64,000 nt of DNA, taken from positions 2,728,001 to 2,792,000 of the forward strand of contig JAHLEZ010000007.1 of NCBI GenBank assembly GCA_020726505.1, in the 5' to 3' direction. The stretch comes from Leptodontidium sp. MPI-SDFR-AT-0119 (Eukaryota; Ascomycota; Leotiomycetes; Helotiales; Leptodontidiaceae). How positions within the stretch are numbered: position 1 is the first letter of the stretch; each line of letters starts with the position of its first letter. Below, piece after piece: positions 32,107 through 43,940 of this stretch. The translations under genes and the position numbers were made by a program. The notes beneath the pieces were generated by a model. The model did not search any database. It was not told the origin of the DNA and was given only the letters and a program-made list of their open reading frames with translations.

Positions 32107-32874
32107 TAGTCCAGATTCACCACTATACTCTTCCTCTCTCGAGAAGGGCACCAAAAAGAGCGCCAAGATAACAATAGGTAGTGACAGAACAAATAAATGC
32201 TTCTGCTCTTGTTTTTTGAGAACCATTACTTCGGAATAGTAAAGTGTACTTCATAGTCTTTTTATCTTTCTAACTTTGACAAAGAGGGGCTTAGGGGAGC
32301 TAATCTTTTTATATTATACTTAATGCTACAGTAAAATACTTCCCTATAATTTTGTAAACACTATAGTATATACTAGATTTGTGAGCCTAGCATATTCTAG
32401 CAGCTCCGCCTCATATTCTTTCTATGCTTGTGTCACGGCGTTACTCGGAATCTGGGTAACGTTGTCTGTGCTCACATTTTTTGGAGCGGAGGGCCGGAGC
32501 CGATTTTGCAAGCAGCTATACGCTGTGCAGCATTCAGTTGCGGCGCCATGATCGCTGTCACGAAAGCGCTAACTTTGGTAAAAGTAATAAAGTCGTCGCC
32601 TAACTTCTAATTATTTGAATTTGGCGCGTAAAGTAATTTAATATTAATTTATATTAGCGCGGGCCTTAACTAATTATTACGTTAAGATATAAAATCGGTT
32701 TTTTTTATTTTTATTTTTTATGTGTACATAATTATAAGTTCCGAGCTACTTATAAGTAGACTCCGAGGGGTTATAATATTAATAAGAGTATTAGCTTCGA
32801 GAGATAAAGAATTAGTATTAGAATCGCTAATAAAAAGTATAAAGGACGAGGCACTCGATATATTAATATCTCTT
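32107..32874. other. AT-rich intergenic region
   Basis: Apart from the inverted Tc1 start fragment (separate entry) no gene is visible. From about 32580 the DNA is AT-rich with TA dinucleotides, as in RIP-affected repeats. Confidence 0.5.
32520..32575 (-). pseudogene. Tc1/mariner transposase start fragment, second copy
   Basis: On the minus strand ATG at 32549 opens MAPQLNAAQR, and the preceding leader also matches the copy at 26825 (ctttcgtgacagcgatc versus ctttcctgacagcgatt). Similarity stops after about ten codons. Confidence 0.7.
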
Positions 32875-35671
32875 ATCCCTTCCAGCGCCAAACAGAACCT
32901 TTTTGAGTATTGAGCTGTAGTAGAGTCGTTTTGAGTGGTAGTGGGCCGTAATATCGCAGGCGAGGCTTAGTTAATATATTAATTGGAGACTCCTAACCTC
33001 ACGATTTGAGCGGCGGAAACGCGTCGACGCGGTTTGGTGACTTGAGACTTTAATCTGAGAGTAGAATTAGTATAAAAGCCCTCAAAATCTTGTACTGTAG
33101 CATTTAGAATCGTTACCTTCATTCTATTCTTCAAATATGTCCTCTAGGTCTTCAACGCCGGTATTAAGCCCCCCTGCAACCTCTATTCTCAATGGCAATA
33201 CACTAAGCTCTCCTAGTTATCGAAACAACGCTCCATATGACGGTTCTACACTTGTAGTTACACATATTCGACCTCGTCGTCGTAGGCGCTCAGTAACCCC
33301 TATTTCACCAAGAACACCTTCTCTAAGGCGCTAGCGACGTCGTAGAGCCTCACCTCCTTCGAGCCCCCCTAGGCCAAGCGCTCTATATCGTAGCTTACTA
33401 GCACCTTCTTCTCTATATATATTCGACGAGGATTTTTATCGGAATAGCGATTTCTTTAATAGTAATATAACTAAAGAGATAGCGACCTTTAGTGCTGAGA
33501 CTAATCGACAAAAGAAGCACTTACGAGCGGCACACGAGACAATTATAAATGCGGGGGGAATCGAGGACGGATTTACCCCTCTTGTTATGCCAGAAAGACC
33601 TCTCAAAGCTCATCTCTCTAAAGGAGTCCATCCCGACGATCTAGCCAGTTTTTTCCGTATGTTTTTGGGTAAGGAACAGTTCGAGGGCTTCGCAGAATGT
33701 ACTAACAAATATGCGCGGAACTGGGAGTCCGAGAACCCAGAGGTTAATCGATTAACCTTTAAACTAGTCAGTATTAAAGAAATCAAGGTATATATTACTA
33801 TACTTATCTTTTTGGGCTTTCAAGGTAATAGCCGGCCTAAAGACTATTGGGATGCGCCATTCTAAGGCTCTCTAGTCCATCAGATGAAATGGAAGCGGTA
33901 CGAAGCCATCAAGCGGTATTTCAAGGTGTCAGACTTTAAAGACGACGAAGATCTTATCCCTGAGGATTAGCACTATAAGATGAGCCCTCTAAATACACAT
34001 TTATAGCGTTAATTTCAAGCTGTTATAACGCTAGGGTCACATATATCGTACGATGAGATAATGATTAAGTATTAGGGGCGAAGCCAGTATATAACGAAGG
34101 TTCTAGGTAAACTAGAGCCAAATGGATATAAAATTTGGGCGCTATGCCACAAGGGGTATATATACGACTGGCTGTATTATTCTGGCATATATAGTGAGTC
34201 GTGGTTCTGTATTTTTGGTATTATTGTTAATAGAATAGAAGAGGAAGAGGTGTAGAGGCTGGAAAAGTTGATGAAGATACCCCTCGCTGTCACGGGGTCG
34301 CTAAACCTAAAGCAGTATAGTTGCCGTCTTATCTTTCTTATCTAACTAGCTTAACTAGAATCTGACGCTTTCTATTAGCTAAACGGCTACTAACTAATCA
34401 CTTACAGGAACACAAGATATTCAGGAAACTCAAGATTCTCACCCTCAACTCTCTCTAATAATATACGGCGTCTTAACTCTCGCTCTCAACTTCCCCTACG
34501 AAGACTACAAATATGTCATCTTTATGGACAACCTCTTTACGAGCTACGACCTCCTTTCTACGCTTCGAAGCTATAGAATCGGTGGTGTTAAGACTGTGCG
34601 GCGTAACTAAATATTAGATAAGTTCTAGGAGGAGATTCTAAAGGAAAACAACAGCAAATTGATAGATTAAGGGGAGATTCGGACAGAGATATTACACTAC
34701 GAAGGAGGGGAACTAGTTCTCTTGATTATATGGCAAGATCAAGCTATTGTGCGCCTTATAAGTACTGTCCACTCAGGCTTAGGCTATATACTCTAGAATC
34801 GACGTCACCTAAGGGATTCAGTTACTATAACTAAAGCCACTCGTTAGGCGTTCTATATACTTACTCTAGAGGCTCTTAGTCTTACTACGAAACAGCTCTA
34901 ACGATTCTTTGCGAGTAAGCTTGCTCTGCTAGTTATTATTCTTATCGACGACTACAACTATAATATAAATAGCGTAGATCGCGCAGACTAACTGAGAGCT
35001 GAGTTCAATATAAAGCGAGCGACACGACGCAACTGGCTTTCCTATTTCTTTTGGCTCCTCGATTGTGCGATTATTAACGCCTTCTTGCTTTAGAGGTGGG
35101 AGTTAGAGTCAAGGGTAATCGGCCGATAATATGAAGATTAACGCTCCCACCGCCAATTTAGGGGGTATCTTATTGAGGATTTAGTTAGACCAAAAGCTCC
35201 AGCGACTCGTCGCAATAGTCCAATTCGAGTTTACAGAGACAGCCAGTTTCGTAAACCAAATACGACTCGATATAAGCCTCAGCACTATGTTTTATAAGGC
35301 CATAACCCCCGGGCAGAGTGTTACTACTGTTGATACAAGGTCTCGAAGGGTGAGATAGAGAGAAGAGAATTACGAGTTACTCGCAAGAGTTGTGGAGAGT
35401 GTTCTTTACCTTTTTATAAAGCGTGCTTTAAACCGTACTATTTACACTGATTTTTGTTAATATATCTTCAATTTTTGTATGTACAGTTGTTATTTTATAT
35501 CAGATGCGAGTTGCTTCACTTTCTTGAGCTTTAGGCAGTAGATCTTACGTCATTTTGCCCTGAAACCTTCATTTATTTCTGGAGATCTTACCCACAGTTG
35601 TAGCACTTGGCATCTTTTCAGTGGGACTTTGCGTGCACCGACAAAAGGTTCTGTTTGGCGCTGGAAGGGAT
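32875..35671 (+). mobile_element. piggyBac-like DNA transposon, copy 1 (2797 bp), RIP-degraded
   Basis: Bounded by a perfect 29-bp terminal inverted repeat that begins ATCCCTTCCAGCGCCAAACA (32875-32903) and ends at 35643-35671. A DDE_Tnp_1_7-type transposase lies inside (33137 to about 35450): a Ser/Arg-rich leader, a helical domain with LASFFRMFLGKEQFEGFA, WKRYEAIKRYFKVSDF, then three stretches that fit the catalytic Asp set, SYDEIMIKY, FMDNLFTSYDLL and IDDYNYNINSVDRADQ. A C-terminal Cys-rich ring-like tail has ECYYC and SCGECSLPFYKACF. Several TAG/TAA codons replace Trp or Gln. The right end abuts copia RT sequence; the left flank is not copia. The flanks next to the CCC...GGG core read TTAT and ATAT, so the target duplication, if any, is the 2-bp AT or TA rather than the usual TTAA. 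Confidence 0.85.
33137..35460 (+). pseudogene. piggyBac-like transposase, copy 1
   Basis: The frame starts at ATG 33137 and is broken first at 33332-33334. The longest clean segment is about 33470-33865. All three catalytic Asp regions and the Cys-rich tail can be read across stops. Loss of Trp and Gln codons to TAG or TAA dominates. Confidence 0.8.
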
Positions 35672-36971
35672 ATCGAATGCCGAGGATACTCTCTGCCTCT
35701 CCAAGGTCTTTCATCTCGAATCTTCCCTTCAGTTGTTCCTTGACCTTTTCAATAGCAACCTCATCTTCTCCCGTAAGCGTAAAGTCATCAACATGTACTC
35801 CAATGATCACACCCGATTCCGTATGCCTAAATACCGTCGGATCCACCGCCATTGGTGAGAAACCTATTTCTTTGAAGAAATCCGATACTAGTAAATACCA
35901 CATCCTTGCAGCTTCCTTTAATCCGTACAAACTTTTCAGAATCTGAACGTATTCCCCGAAGTATTGCTGGAGCTCGGTCGGCACTTTCATGAAGATCTCT
36001 TCTTGTAGTCTTGCGGCAAGGAACGCAGCCACGGCGTCCATTTGATGCACCTTCCAGCGTTTCTTAGCTACTAGAGCCAAAATTATCCTCATCGCGTCGA
36101 GTCGGATCGTTGGTGCAAAGGCTTCCTTGTAGTTAACCCCGTGTCTTTGCGTAAAGCCTCTCGCGACTAGACGTGCTTTGTAACGTAGTATCTTCCCATC
36201 TTTGTCTTTCCTGTGATCGAATACAAGCTTAGCATCGACTACTTCTTTTCCTTGGAGGTCAGCTTCACTGATGTCTCCCGAGAATGTCTGTCGTCGAATA
36301 AGATTCTCCACTTCCTCGTCTATAGCTCCTACCCATTTGTCCTTCTCACTACCTTCCATTGCCTGTCGAAAGCTGAGCTTCTTCGGGTCGAAGTCGTAGA
36401 TGTCAGTGTTAGGCTGGAGAAGCGCCCTTGCTACCATAGCTCCTTCCTTCCTGCTACTCTCCCCTCGCTTCTTCAGGCGTTCTACTGTGCGCTATTCCTC
36501 TCTCTGCCGCCCTTCCAGCTCTGCTTGCTGCTTTGCTGCCTTCTTTAATATCACGGCCTCTCGTCGAGCCTGGGATCTTGTTTTCGGCTGGTCTGGATCA
36601 AGATTGTCGTTACTAGCCTCTTCAGCTCTAAGGTCTTCCGCTCCCCGTCCTGTATCGACAACGATTGTGTCTCCTTGGAGCTCTTCCTCAGCTTGAAGTC
36701 CTTCCTCCTCAATTTCAACAATATCCTGATCTGTTACCTGGTCCTCAACTAACTCACTAGCATCGGATTCATTATCTGTGAGCTCCCTTGCTCCCTTAGT
36801 TCTTCCTTCATGTCATCATGCTGTGATTGTGGTCCTTGGCTGGCTGTATTGCCTCTGTATTTGCTCTCATCGAATTCTACGAATCGAACCTCGTGAACCT
36901 TTTTGTCGGTTGAGTTCCAGACCAGATAGATTTTATCTGTCTCTTCCTTGTAGCCGACAAAGACTCCCTGT

Positions 36972-37119
36972 GTCAGATCAAGCGGTGGGTAGGCTCAAAT
37001 GGTGCTGTAAAGGGTGTATATTCAGTCTAAGGAAAGAAGAGCCAATTTTGGTGGTGCTGAGAGGTAATATACCCTCAGCGCTAGGCCGCTACACGTGATA
37101 CCCCCATTCTCATCCGACA
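36972..37119 (+). mobile_element. solo LTR (148 bp) in copia, copy B, TSD CCCTG
   Basis: The sequence starts TGTCAGATCAAG and ends CATCCGACA, and is flanked by perfect 5-bp direct repeats CCCTG at 36967-36971 and 37120-37124. Removing it and one CCCTG restores the copia frame as AWQGVFVGY. It is homologous to the solo LTR at 37732-37871, sharing gaaaagaagagc-like and tacacgtgatacccc blocks, but lies in the opposite orientation. Confidence 0.9.
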
Positions 37120-37731
37120 CCCTGCCACGCTCTTTTGGCAAGCTTGGATCTCTTTTCTTTTGGGACCAATACCCATGCCGGGCAGCCAAATACCCTCAGG
37201 TTCCTCGCCTTAGGCTTCTCATTCCGCCAAAGCTCCCATGGGCTCTTAGTCATGTTCTTGACAACTCCCCTATTCCGCAGATAGGCTGCTGTTCTGTTGG
37301 CAAACTCCCAGTAAGCCGCCGGGAGGTCCATCTCGTGCCGCATAGCAGCCCCTCTCTCGGATATAGTCCTCATACTCCTCTCCGCAATACCATCACCCTC
37401 TGGGTGATAGCCTACTGTAGGCTCAATCCGGATCCCTCTCCCTTCACAGAACGTCTCCATTGCTTTGTTCAGGAACTCCATTCCACGATCAAATCGTACT
37501 GCTCTAAACTTTTCTCCTTTTCCATACTCTTGGCATTCTGCCTCTGCAACAACTACCCAAGCCTTGATCTTCTTGACAATACGCTTCTTGTCTTTGGAAA
37601 AATACACCCAGACCCGTCCGCTAGCTTGATCAGTAATTGCGAGCATATACTTCACTCCTTGAAGTGATAGCTCAACAGGTCCCCAGAGATCCATGTGGGC
37701 CCTCCCTAGCTTTTCTGTCACGATCGACATC
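37110..37731 (-). pseudogene. copia integrase region
   Basis: This 206-residue open segment holds the catalytic core between the two solo LTRs: Asp in HMDLWGP, Asp in VRFDRGMEF and Glu in DGIAERSMRT, followed by the copia-typical NRTAAYLRNR, SPWELW and LRVFGCPAWVLVP. Removing both solo LTRs with one target-site copy each restores an uninterrupted frame from protease through to RT, so the insertions are what broke it. Confidence 0.85.
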
Positions 37732-37871
37732 TGTCAGTTGGGAAATAGGGGTATCACGTGTATATTGGAGCCTAGAGGCCTTACCTGGCTTCTTAGCATC
37801 GTAAAATAGCTCTTCTTTTCTTGGACTCAATCCACACACCTATTACAGCATATCAAGCTTCAAATCTGACA
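37732..37871 (-). mobile_element. solo LTR (140 bp) in copia, copy A, TSD ACATC
   Basis: On the minus strand it starts TGTCAGATTTGAAG and ends CCAACTGACA, flanked by 5-bp direct repeats (ACATC in plus sense at 37727-37731 and 37872-37876). Removal restores the copia reading as KVSREPMSIVTEKLG. No internal element sequence is left, so it is a solo LTR or a very short TRIM-type element. Confidence 0.9.
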
Positions 37872-37876
37872 ACATC

Positions 37877-39482
37877 GGTTCCCTCGAGACCTTTCTTGTC
37901 ATTTTTGCCTCAGTGCAACTTGAGCAGAATGGTGGGCAGAACGAGTGGTCTCCCAGATCATCCATCAAGCCGTTCAGCTTGCCTTCCATATGCTTTCCAG
38001 GGTATCCTAGCCTCGCATGCAGCAGTCGTGTAGATATCGTCGGAACTGATTTTGGAGCTGTTCTGCTATCACCCCCCTTTCCTTGGGTGGTCTGAGCTCG
38101 GTGGTCTTTCGTCTGACTCAAGCGCCACACCTTTCTATGTCTTTGGCCAAATAGCACTTCTTTCTGATCTCTCGTGATCATAACTGTCTTCCCCAGAGAG
38201 TCTACTACTACGCGTGCTCCCCTATCTTCTAGTTCGCCGACTGACAGCAGGCTACTAGCTGTTTCTGGGACATAGTGCACGCCACGCACTATTGTCGACC
38301 TTGTTCTCCCTTCCTGTGAGACGTAGAAGATCCTCACGTCCCCCTTTCCTTTTGAGTGAACTTCCAATCCATCTGCTATCTCTATGCCTAGCCTAGACGG
38401 GGATAGTATTGAGATGAACTGTTCTTTGCAGGGCGTAATATGTACTGAGGCACAACTGTCAAGATACCACTGTGGAGGCGCAGTCACTTTTGCTCTAGAT
38501 AGCAGGCAGGTTGACTTCTCGGATTCGCTATCACTAGCTTCAAGGACCTTGGCTGCGTGTACCTTTTCTTGTTTTCCAGAGCTGCCTTTGCTTTTCCTTC
38601 AGCAGAAGCTAACCAAGCTTTCCCTGCCTTGGTTTGGCGCCAAACTACGCAGTCGTGCTTAAAGTGCATGCCTCCGCAGGACCAGCACCACCCTGCTTTC
38701 TTCAGATACTCCTCCTTTCCATCATCTCCACTGTCTCGTGCCTTGGAACCGCTATTCCCCTTCTGACCTTTGTATCCACCACCACGGCCACGACTTGCGA
38801 ACTGAGCAGTTTCCCCTTTATCGTTACGTCGGCGAGTTCTAGTTCCTTGCTTTCCAAAGCACTCTGCACCTTTTCCATTGTCAGAGCCTCTGCCGAAGCG
38901 TTCAGGATCTCGATTGTGGTGTCGAAAGCACCGTCCATACTCATTTTGCAAGAAGCAGATCAAAAGCTGCTCGTGAATCACAATATCCTGGTCTTGGCTG
39001 TTGATCTGAGCTCGGAGGCGCTTTAGATCGTCGACCTTTTCCTGCACGGTTCTATTGGTCTGCGTGCTGACGTCGTAAATCATCCGAATAAGCTGTCGGA
39101 GGCGTGCTTTGTTTGATGCCGAGTATCGGTCGATGAGGGATTGGTAAATGGCTCATGGGTCAGTAAGGTGGTTTACTGAGTTCTTGTGGGTTTGGTCGAT
39201 ACTCTGTCGTATCTTCATTCGTGCGAGAGAGGTGTTTTTGATGTCGGCCGCGCTCTTGCCTCCTGGAATTGATGAACCTGATGTTTGTACTGTTGCCTCA
39301 GTAGTAACATAGGTCATAAGATCGTCGCTCAACAAACTGTCGTCGAGATCCATCCTCCAGCTGTCAAAGGAGTCCCTCCCATCAAGGATGGTTCCTTTAT
39401 AATCCTTCTTGCCCATAGTGCCGGGCCTTTTTACTGTCAACCGTCGATACTTGACGAAAACTGTTCTGTACACCGAGTTCAA
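37877..39482 (-). pseudogene. copia gag-protease region
   Basis: Gag starts at ATG 39417 (MGKKDYKGTI) and is interrupted once by TGA at 39150-39152 in a context that otherwise runs on (HLTDP, stop, AIYQSLIDR). The knuckle is C-x2-C-x3-H-x4-C, one residue shorter than the usual CCHC spacing. The protease has DSCAS where DSGAS is usual. The GAG-pre-integrase motif is LLHARLGYPG. Confidence 0.82.
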
Positions 39483-39528
39483 TCACGCAATGGAAGCACG
39501 ATAAGAGCCACGGGGCTCATAACCTTTT

Positions 39529-39685
39529 GCAATTAAACTGGTTTCTATTCAACTTGACTGACAGCTCTCATATATATACAGTGATACGCCCGTGCCACAC
39601 AAGGTGACTCACCACTTGACTCACATCAAGTGTTGCCTAAACAATGTCTTGCTACCTGACCCGCATCAAGTCAACAGCATCAACA
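39529..39685 (-). repeat. copia 5' LTR (157 bp)
   Basis: In minus orientation it begins TGTTGATGCTGTTG and ends AATTGCA (TG...CA), holds a TATA-like tatatata, and is followed at once by the putative primer-binding site. The 3' partner is lost, so the ends are inferred from the termini and the primer site. Confidence 0.68.
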
Positions 39686-39863
39686 ATACCTTCGTTTTGG
39701 ACCTGGAAGGGATATTCGATAAAGTCATGACCAGTTTTATACAACACACGAACATTTGGCTTTGCATACCTCTAAGCTAGATCATTAAAGGAATATGTGT
39801 TTCGGTCTGGCGCACTTCCATCCTTGTGGTGTAAGATATTGAAGGTAGAAGATATTTAAAATC

Positions 39864-41603
39864 TTAGACGATTCTCTCTTCGTGGATGATCTCATCGCCA
39901 AACTTCTCTGCTTGTTGGAGCGCAGTCGTCAAGTTTTCTGTTGAACAAATACACTTGTATCCCTTAAACTTTCGTGCAGGGACGCCAGCATTGAACATCT
40001 CATCCAATTCTGCCGGGCTTCTATCCTTGGTTTCTGGGAGGAAGAAGAAGGTCAGAATAATACAGCAGAACATCCATCCGGCGAAGATCAAGTAGGTCTT
40101 GGCTCCCAGGTTGGCACTGAAATGAAAGTTTTGTCAGAAAGGACTGTATTAAAATTTTCGTGGGGAAATGACTTACGCGTCGGCATTGGCAATGTATGGA
40201 AGAGACAAGGAAGCAGCCAATCCAAGAATGACAATGGAAAGGATAGAGAAAGAGGCGGTAGCGTTACGGAGACGTGCAGTAGGCATCTCTGCGGTGACGA
40301 TATAGGTCAGAGGGCCAAAACCAGCAGCGTAGAAAAAACCGAAGAGGAGAGAGAAGGCGGCAATCGCCTTCTTGACCGACTCATTATTGGAATCGGTAAA
40401 GCCCAGAGCACCGATAACCACGTCAATGATGAAAATGATGATAAAGGAGGTCAAGGCGAGTGGACGACGTCCCATCCAGTCAACAATGAAAAGACCAGCG
40501 ACAGAACCGCCGAGAGACAAGAGACTGAGCCCGAAAACAAGGAGGTAAGGGTCTGCGGAGCCGATTTGGGTGAGGAAAATCGTGGCATAGTTCGTGGCGA
40601 AAGCGATACCTGAGAATTGTTGGAAGTTACCGATGGACATGGATAACAGTGTACGGCGTAAGTTGGCGCCCTTGAACAGTTCGAGCCAAGAGAGTTGTAC
40701 GTCCTCTGCACGGAGCGCGGCTTGGAACTTGAGGGCGTTCATCTCAACCTCGATCTCTTCTTCGGTGTATCCTCTTCGGATCTTGCGGAGACTCTGGTTG
40801 GCACGTTCATCATCACCGTTGATCAGGAAGAAAGTTGGGGAATCAGTGATGAACCAAAGGCCAATGGCGATGATCATTGGCCACAAGATTTGTAGACCGA
40901 GAGGGAGACGGTAGGAGAAGGATGACGAGATGGCGTGGGTCCCCCAGTTGATACCAGAAGTGACAACGGACGCGAGGTTGATGAAAAAAATGGATGTACC
41001 GACAAGGATTCCACGGATAGAGGATGGAGCAATTTCGGACTGGAAGGACGAAGCAATAGCAAGGTAGATTAAGATGGGACCGTCTACACCAAATTGTCAG
41101 TCTGAACAACAATCAAATTACCCAAAAAGCGTTGCCAAAAAACTCACAGGCGATGAGACGACCAACAGTAATCACAGCAAGGCTGGAAGAGCCAGTTTGA
41201 ATTGCTGCAGCAATGATACTTATAACACAACCGATGAGGAGAGTCTTCCTGCGACCGAGCTTGTCTCCGCAGTAGGCTGAAATCCAGGCTCCAAAGACAG
41301 AACCGACGGTGGGAACCGCAGTCATGATCGAGACATCCCTCGCTGACAATACTGCCAGTGGCCCGTCACCGTGTCCAAACTGCTTGATGAATGCTGGCAT
41401 TGCAAGGGCTCCACCGAAAACGGAGCCATCATATCCAAAGTTGAAGTAGCAAGAAGCCAACACGAATACTATTTTTATGGTTAGCGGACAATCTTCCAAG
41501 ACTTGAGATGGAAGATATATGTACCAGCAAGCACCAATCGAGGGTTGTGACGAAGTTGGTGGTAGAGCCCACGCTTGGGGAGCGGAGCTGAGGTGTCCGA
41601 CAT
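39864..41603 (-). CDS. MFS sugar transporter, 519 aa
   Basis: Four exons, 41525-41603, 41148-41468, 40177-41083 and 39864-40116, with introns of 56, 64 and 60 bp, sum to 1560 nt with phases agreeing. It belongs to the sugar-porter family (12 helices, plasma membrane, proton-linked or facilitative monosaccharide uptake). Signature motifs in order: NFGYDGSVFGG in helix 1, GDKLGRRKTLLIG in the 2-3 loop, GRLIAYGPILIYLAIAS, SSIRGILVG, a central loop with SPTFF, QQFSGIAFATNYATIF (helix 7 QQ motif), DWMGRRPLAL in the 8-9 loop, and FLPETKDRSPAELDEMF after helix 12. The C-tail is cytosolic, about 40 residues. It is the only transporter in the window, sits next to the copia LTR and looks intact. Which sugar it carries cannot be read from sequence. 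Confidence 0.9.
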
Positions 41604-42363
41604 GATGACTTGGGTTAGCACGGTAGCGAGAATGCAGGTACGAGTGTGAGATAAGCTTGCATCAAGCTCGGGAGGATCGAAGCCTGGGGATGAGAGATTC
41701 TGGGGAGGTGGGATGAGGCATTATATAACGATCATCGCTCCTGTGACCTTCGAAGTTCCCGACGCGTCGCTGTGGCAGTCGGTGAAAACAATAGTTGATT
41801 CGTCTAGAAGCGGAGAAGGGGCCTGCGGAGGAGCTTGAAGGTTGAGATCTGTGCTAGTACAAAAGGGGGGTTTTCCCGAGTGAGTGGGCAGCTAGCGACG
41901 TCTCGACCTAGCTGGAAAGAGAGCGCACCATGCGGCCCATGCACACGGCTTCACACCCGTCCGTCACGGCTGGCTATGCAGGTCCGGACTCCAGAAAAGC
42001 CACAGCAAGCCAACGATGCAATCCTCCTTGGTGCCATCGCCATCGTGCAATTACACAAACTCCATAGCTTACGAATAGTGCGGGTAGCTCGGCCTGGGGA
42101 AATGGGGAAATGGAGAAATGGAGAAATGGAACAACGGAGAGCTCGAGATCTAGTAGTAGCAGCATAAGAGAGGCATACAGGCGCAGAGTGGTAATCAGAA
42201 GGGTGCATGGGAGAGGGAATAGCCAAGATCGATCTTGTGCGAGCTCTTCTATATAGCTTGGCATCCCGCTGCTCAACTACGCTGTTTCTTTCTCTATCGC
42301 ATCTTATCTCATACTTTCTTCAGTACTAAACTCTAAAGTCTTGACCTCGTTGTCAACGAACCT
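41604..42363. other. divergent intergenic region, transporter and esterase
   Basis: Holds the promoters of the transporter (minus) and the former ester hydrolase gene (plus). It contains the 8-bp microsatellite listed separately. No further gene is supported. Confidence 0.5.
42097..42128. repeat. 8-bp tandem repeat (gRgaaatg)4
   Basis: Two copies of gggaaatg followed by two copies of gagaaatg, head to tail. Confidence 0.9.
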
Positions 42364-43940
42364 ATGCCTCGCTTGAGATCCGTCGTCTCGTGGGTGGTCC
42401 TCAGTGGTCTTGCCACCGTTCCACCTGCACAATCATACGTCCAGGCAGCCCAGCCATTGCCGACTGTCGACCTTGGCTACGCTGTTCACGAGCTTACCTA
42501 TTACAACTCAACAGGAAAATTCTATGCCTTTAATAACATTCGTTTTGCCGAGTCTCCTACTAGAGCGCGTCGTTTCTTGAAGCCACTAGTAACTACCGTC
42601 AACTAAACCGTTAATAATAGTGACCAAACAAGCCTAATCTGCCCCTAGGGCACTCTATGTACGTGGACACGCAGTCTTTGCCTTGTAATATAACTAACTT
42701 GAACAGTGTGGATTACTACCCAGCTCGCCTTCCTAGTAGGTGCTAACATTACATTATTACAGCCAGTACCTTTCTCCATCACCGCAGGCAACCTTAACTC
42801 TATTCCAGCTTCAGCCAGCGGAACTACTGAGGATTGTTTGTTCCTTGATGTCCAAGTCCCAAAAGCCATCTTCGATACTTCTCGCAACTAAAGTGGCGGT
42901 ATGTTTGCCTCTTCCCTAGCATTGCCCGGCTAATACTAGCTTCTTATAGCCCCAGTTCTTGTCTAGATCTATAGAGGAGGTTACACTACTGGTGATAAGC
43001 AAGCAGGTGGCGCCTTCAACCCAGCCGGCCTTATTGCTTCTTCTCTTAAGAATAAAGGCCAAGGAATTGTCTATGTGGCCTTGAATTACCGCCTCGGTCT
43101 CTATAGATTCCTCGCAGGATCCACTTTCTCAGCTAGTAGTACACTAAATACAGGTCTATATGATTAGCGTCTCGCTCTTTAATAGGTGCAAAAGAATATT
43201 ACTAAATTCGGAGGAGATTTAACGCGAGTCATTATTATAAGAGAGAGTGCTGGAGGTGGCAGTATCTTACATTAAGTCACTACATTTAGAGGGTCTAGCG
43301 GAAAGAGCCCCTTCTAGTAGGTAATTATGTAGAGTCCTAGTTTCTTCCCAATTCCTAGTAACTAGTAGTAAGAGGATGCTTATTAAAAGACGCTTCAGTA
43401 CGCCACTCTCATCGCCGCTCGCCTAGTTCTTACTATTGACGTCCTTCGAACCCTTACTAATAAGTAGCTTTTTTAAGTCAACGCTATAGTTGTCGGCACT
43501 TCACTAACGGAAATTTCGTGCCTAAGCTCTTAGGGGAGCTCTTAGCCGCCGGCCAATTCGACAAGTCTCTCGATATAATAGTCGGCTACAACTCTAACGA
43601 GGGATTCCCGTTCGCTAATCCCTTCGCCCAAGACAACAACGCCTTTATGTCTTACATTAAAACAATCGAGCCAGCCATCTCCGAAAGTCAGCTCGACTAC
43701 ATCACCACTACCCTCTATCCCGCAGTCTCTGACGGCAGCTACCCTTACAAATCCTAGCTAGAGCGTACAGCCTTATTCCTCTCCGAATTCATCTTTACTT
43801 ATAATACCCGCTACGTTGACTTAGTATATAATATCAAGGGCTAGTCTTACTATTTTGACGTCGGCGCGGGATACCACAGAACGGACATTGCCTACACATT
43901 CTTCACGGGCGACACCTTAACCGGCATAAATGTAACCGTT

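Larger units (their letters stand above)
35672..39685 (-). mobile_element. Ty1/copia retrotransposon, 3'-truncated within reverse transcriptase
   Basis: In minus orientation: 5' LTR (39685-39529), primer-binding-like site immediately inside (AAGGTTATGAGCCC), gag (from ATG 39417), a zinc knuckle CWSCGGMHFKHDC, protease with YLDSCASVHITP, GAG-pre-integrase, integrase with HMDLWGP, VRFDRGMEF and AERSMRT (the D-D-E residues), and RT with VDAKLVFDHRKDKDG, YKARLVARGFTQ, MDAVAAFLAA and the VHVDDF catalytic box. This gag-PR-IN-RT order is Ty1/copia. The element stops at ESILGIRY where piggyBac copy 1 begins, so the rest of RT, RNase H and the 3' LTR are missing. It carries two solo LTRs of another family, is much less mutated than the gypsy element, and has one clear stop in gag (TGA near 39152). 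It should be younger than the gypsy relic. Confidence 0.9.

Noticed and set aside
36972..37119. Solo LTRs in copia interpreted as introns
   Set aside because: One lies antisense to the copia frame, and both have perfect 5-bp target duplications and TG...CA ends.
35607..38766. Plus-strand frames across the copia element (for example 37095-37667)
   Set aside because: Shadows of the minus-strand gag-pol reading frames.
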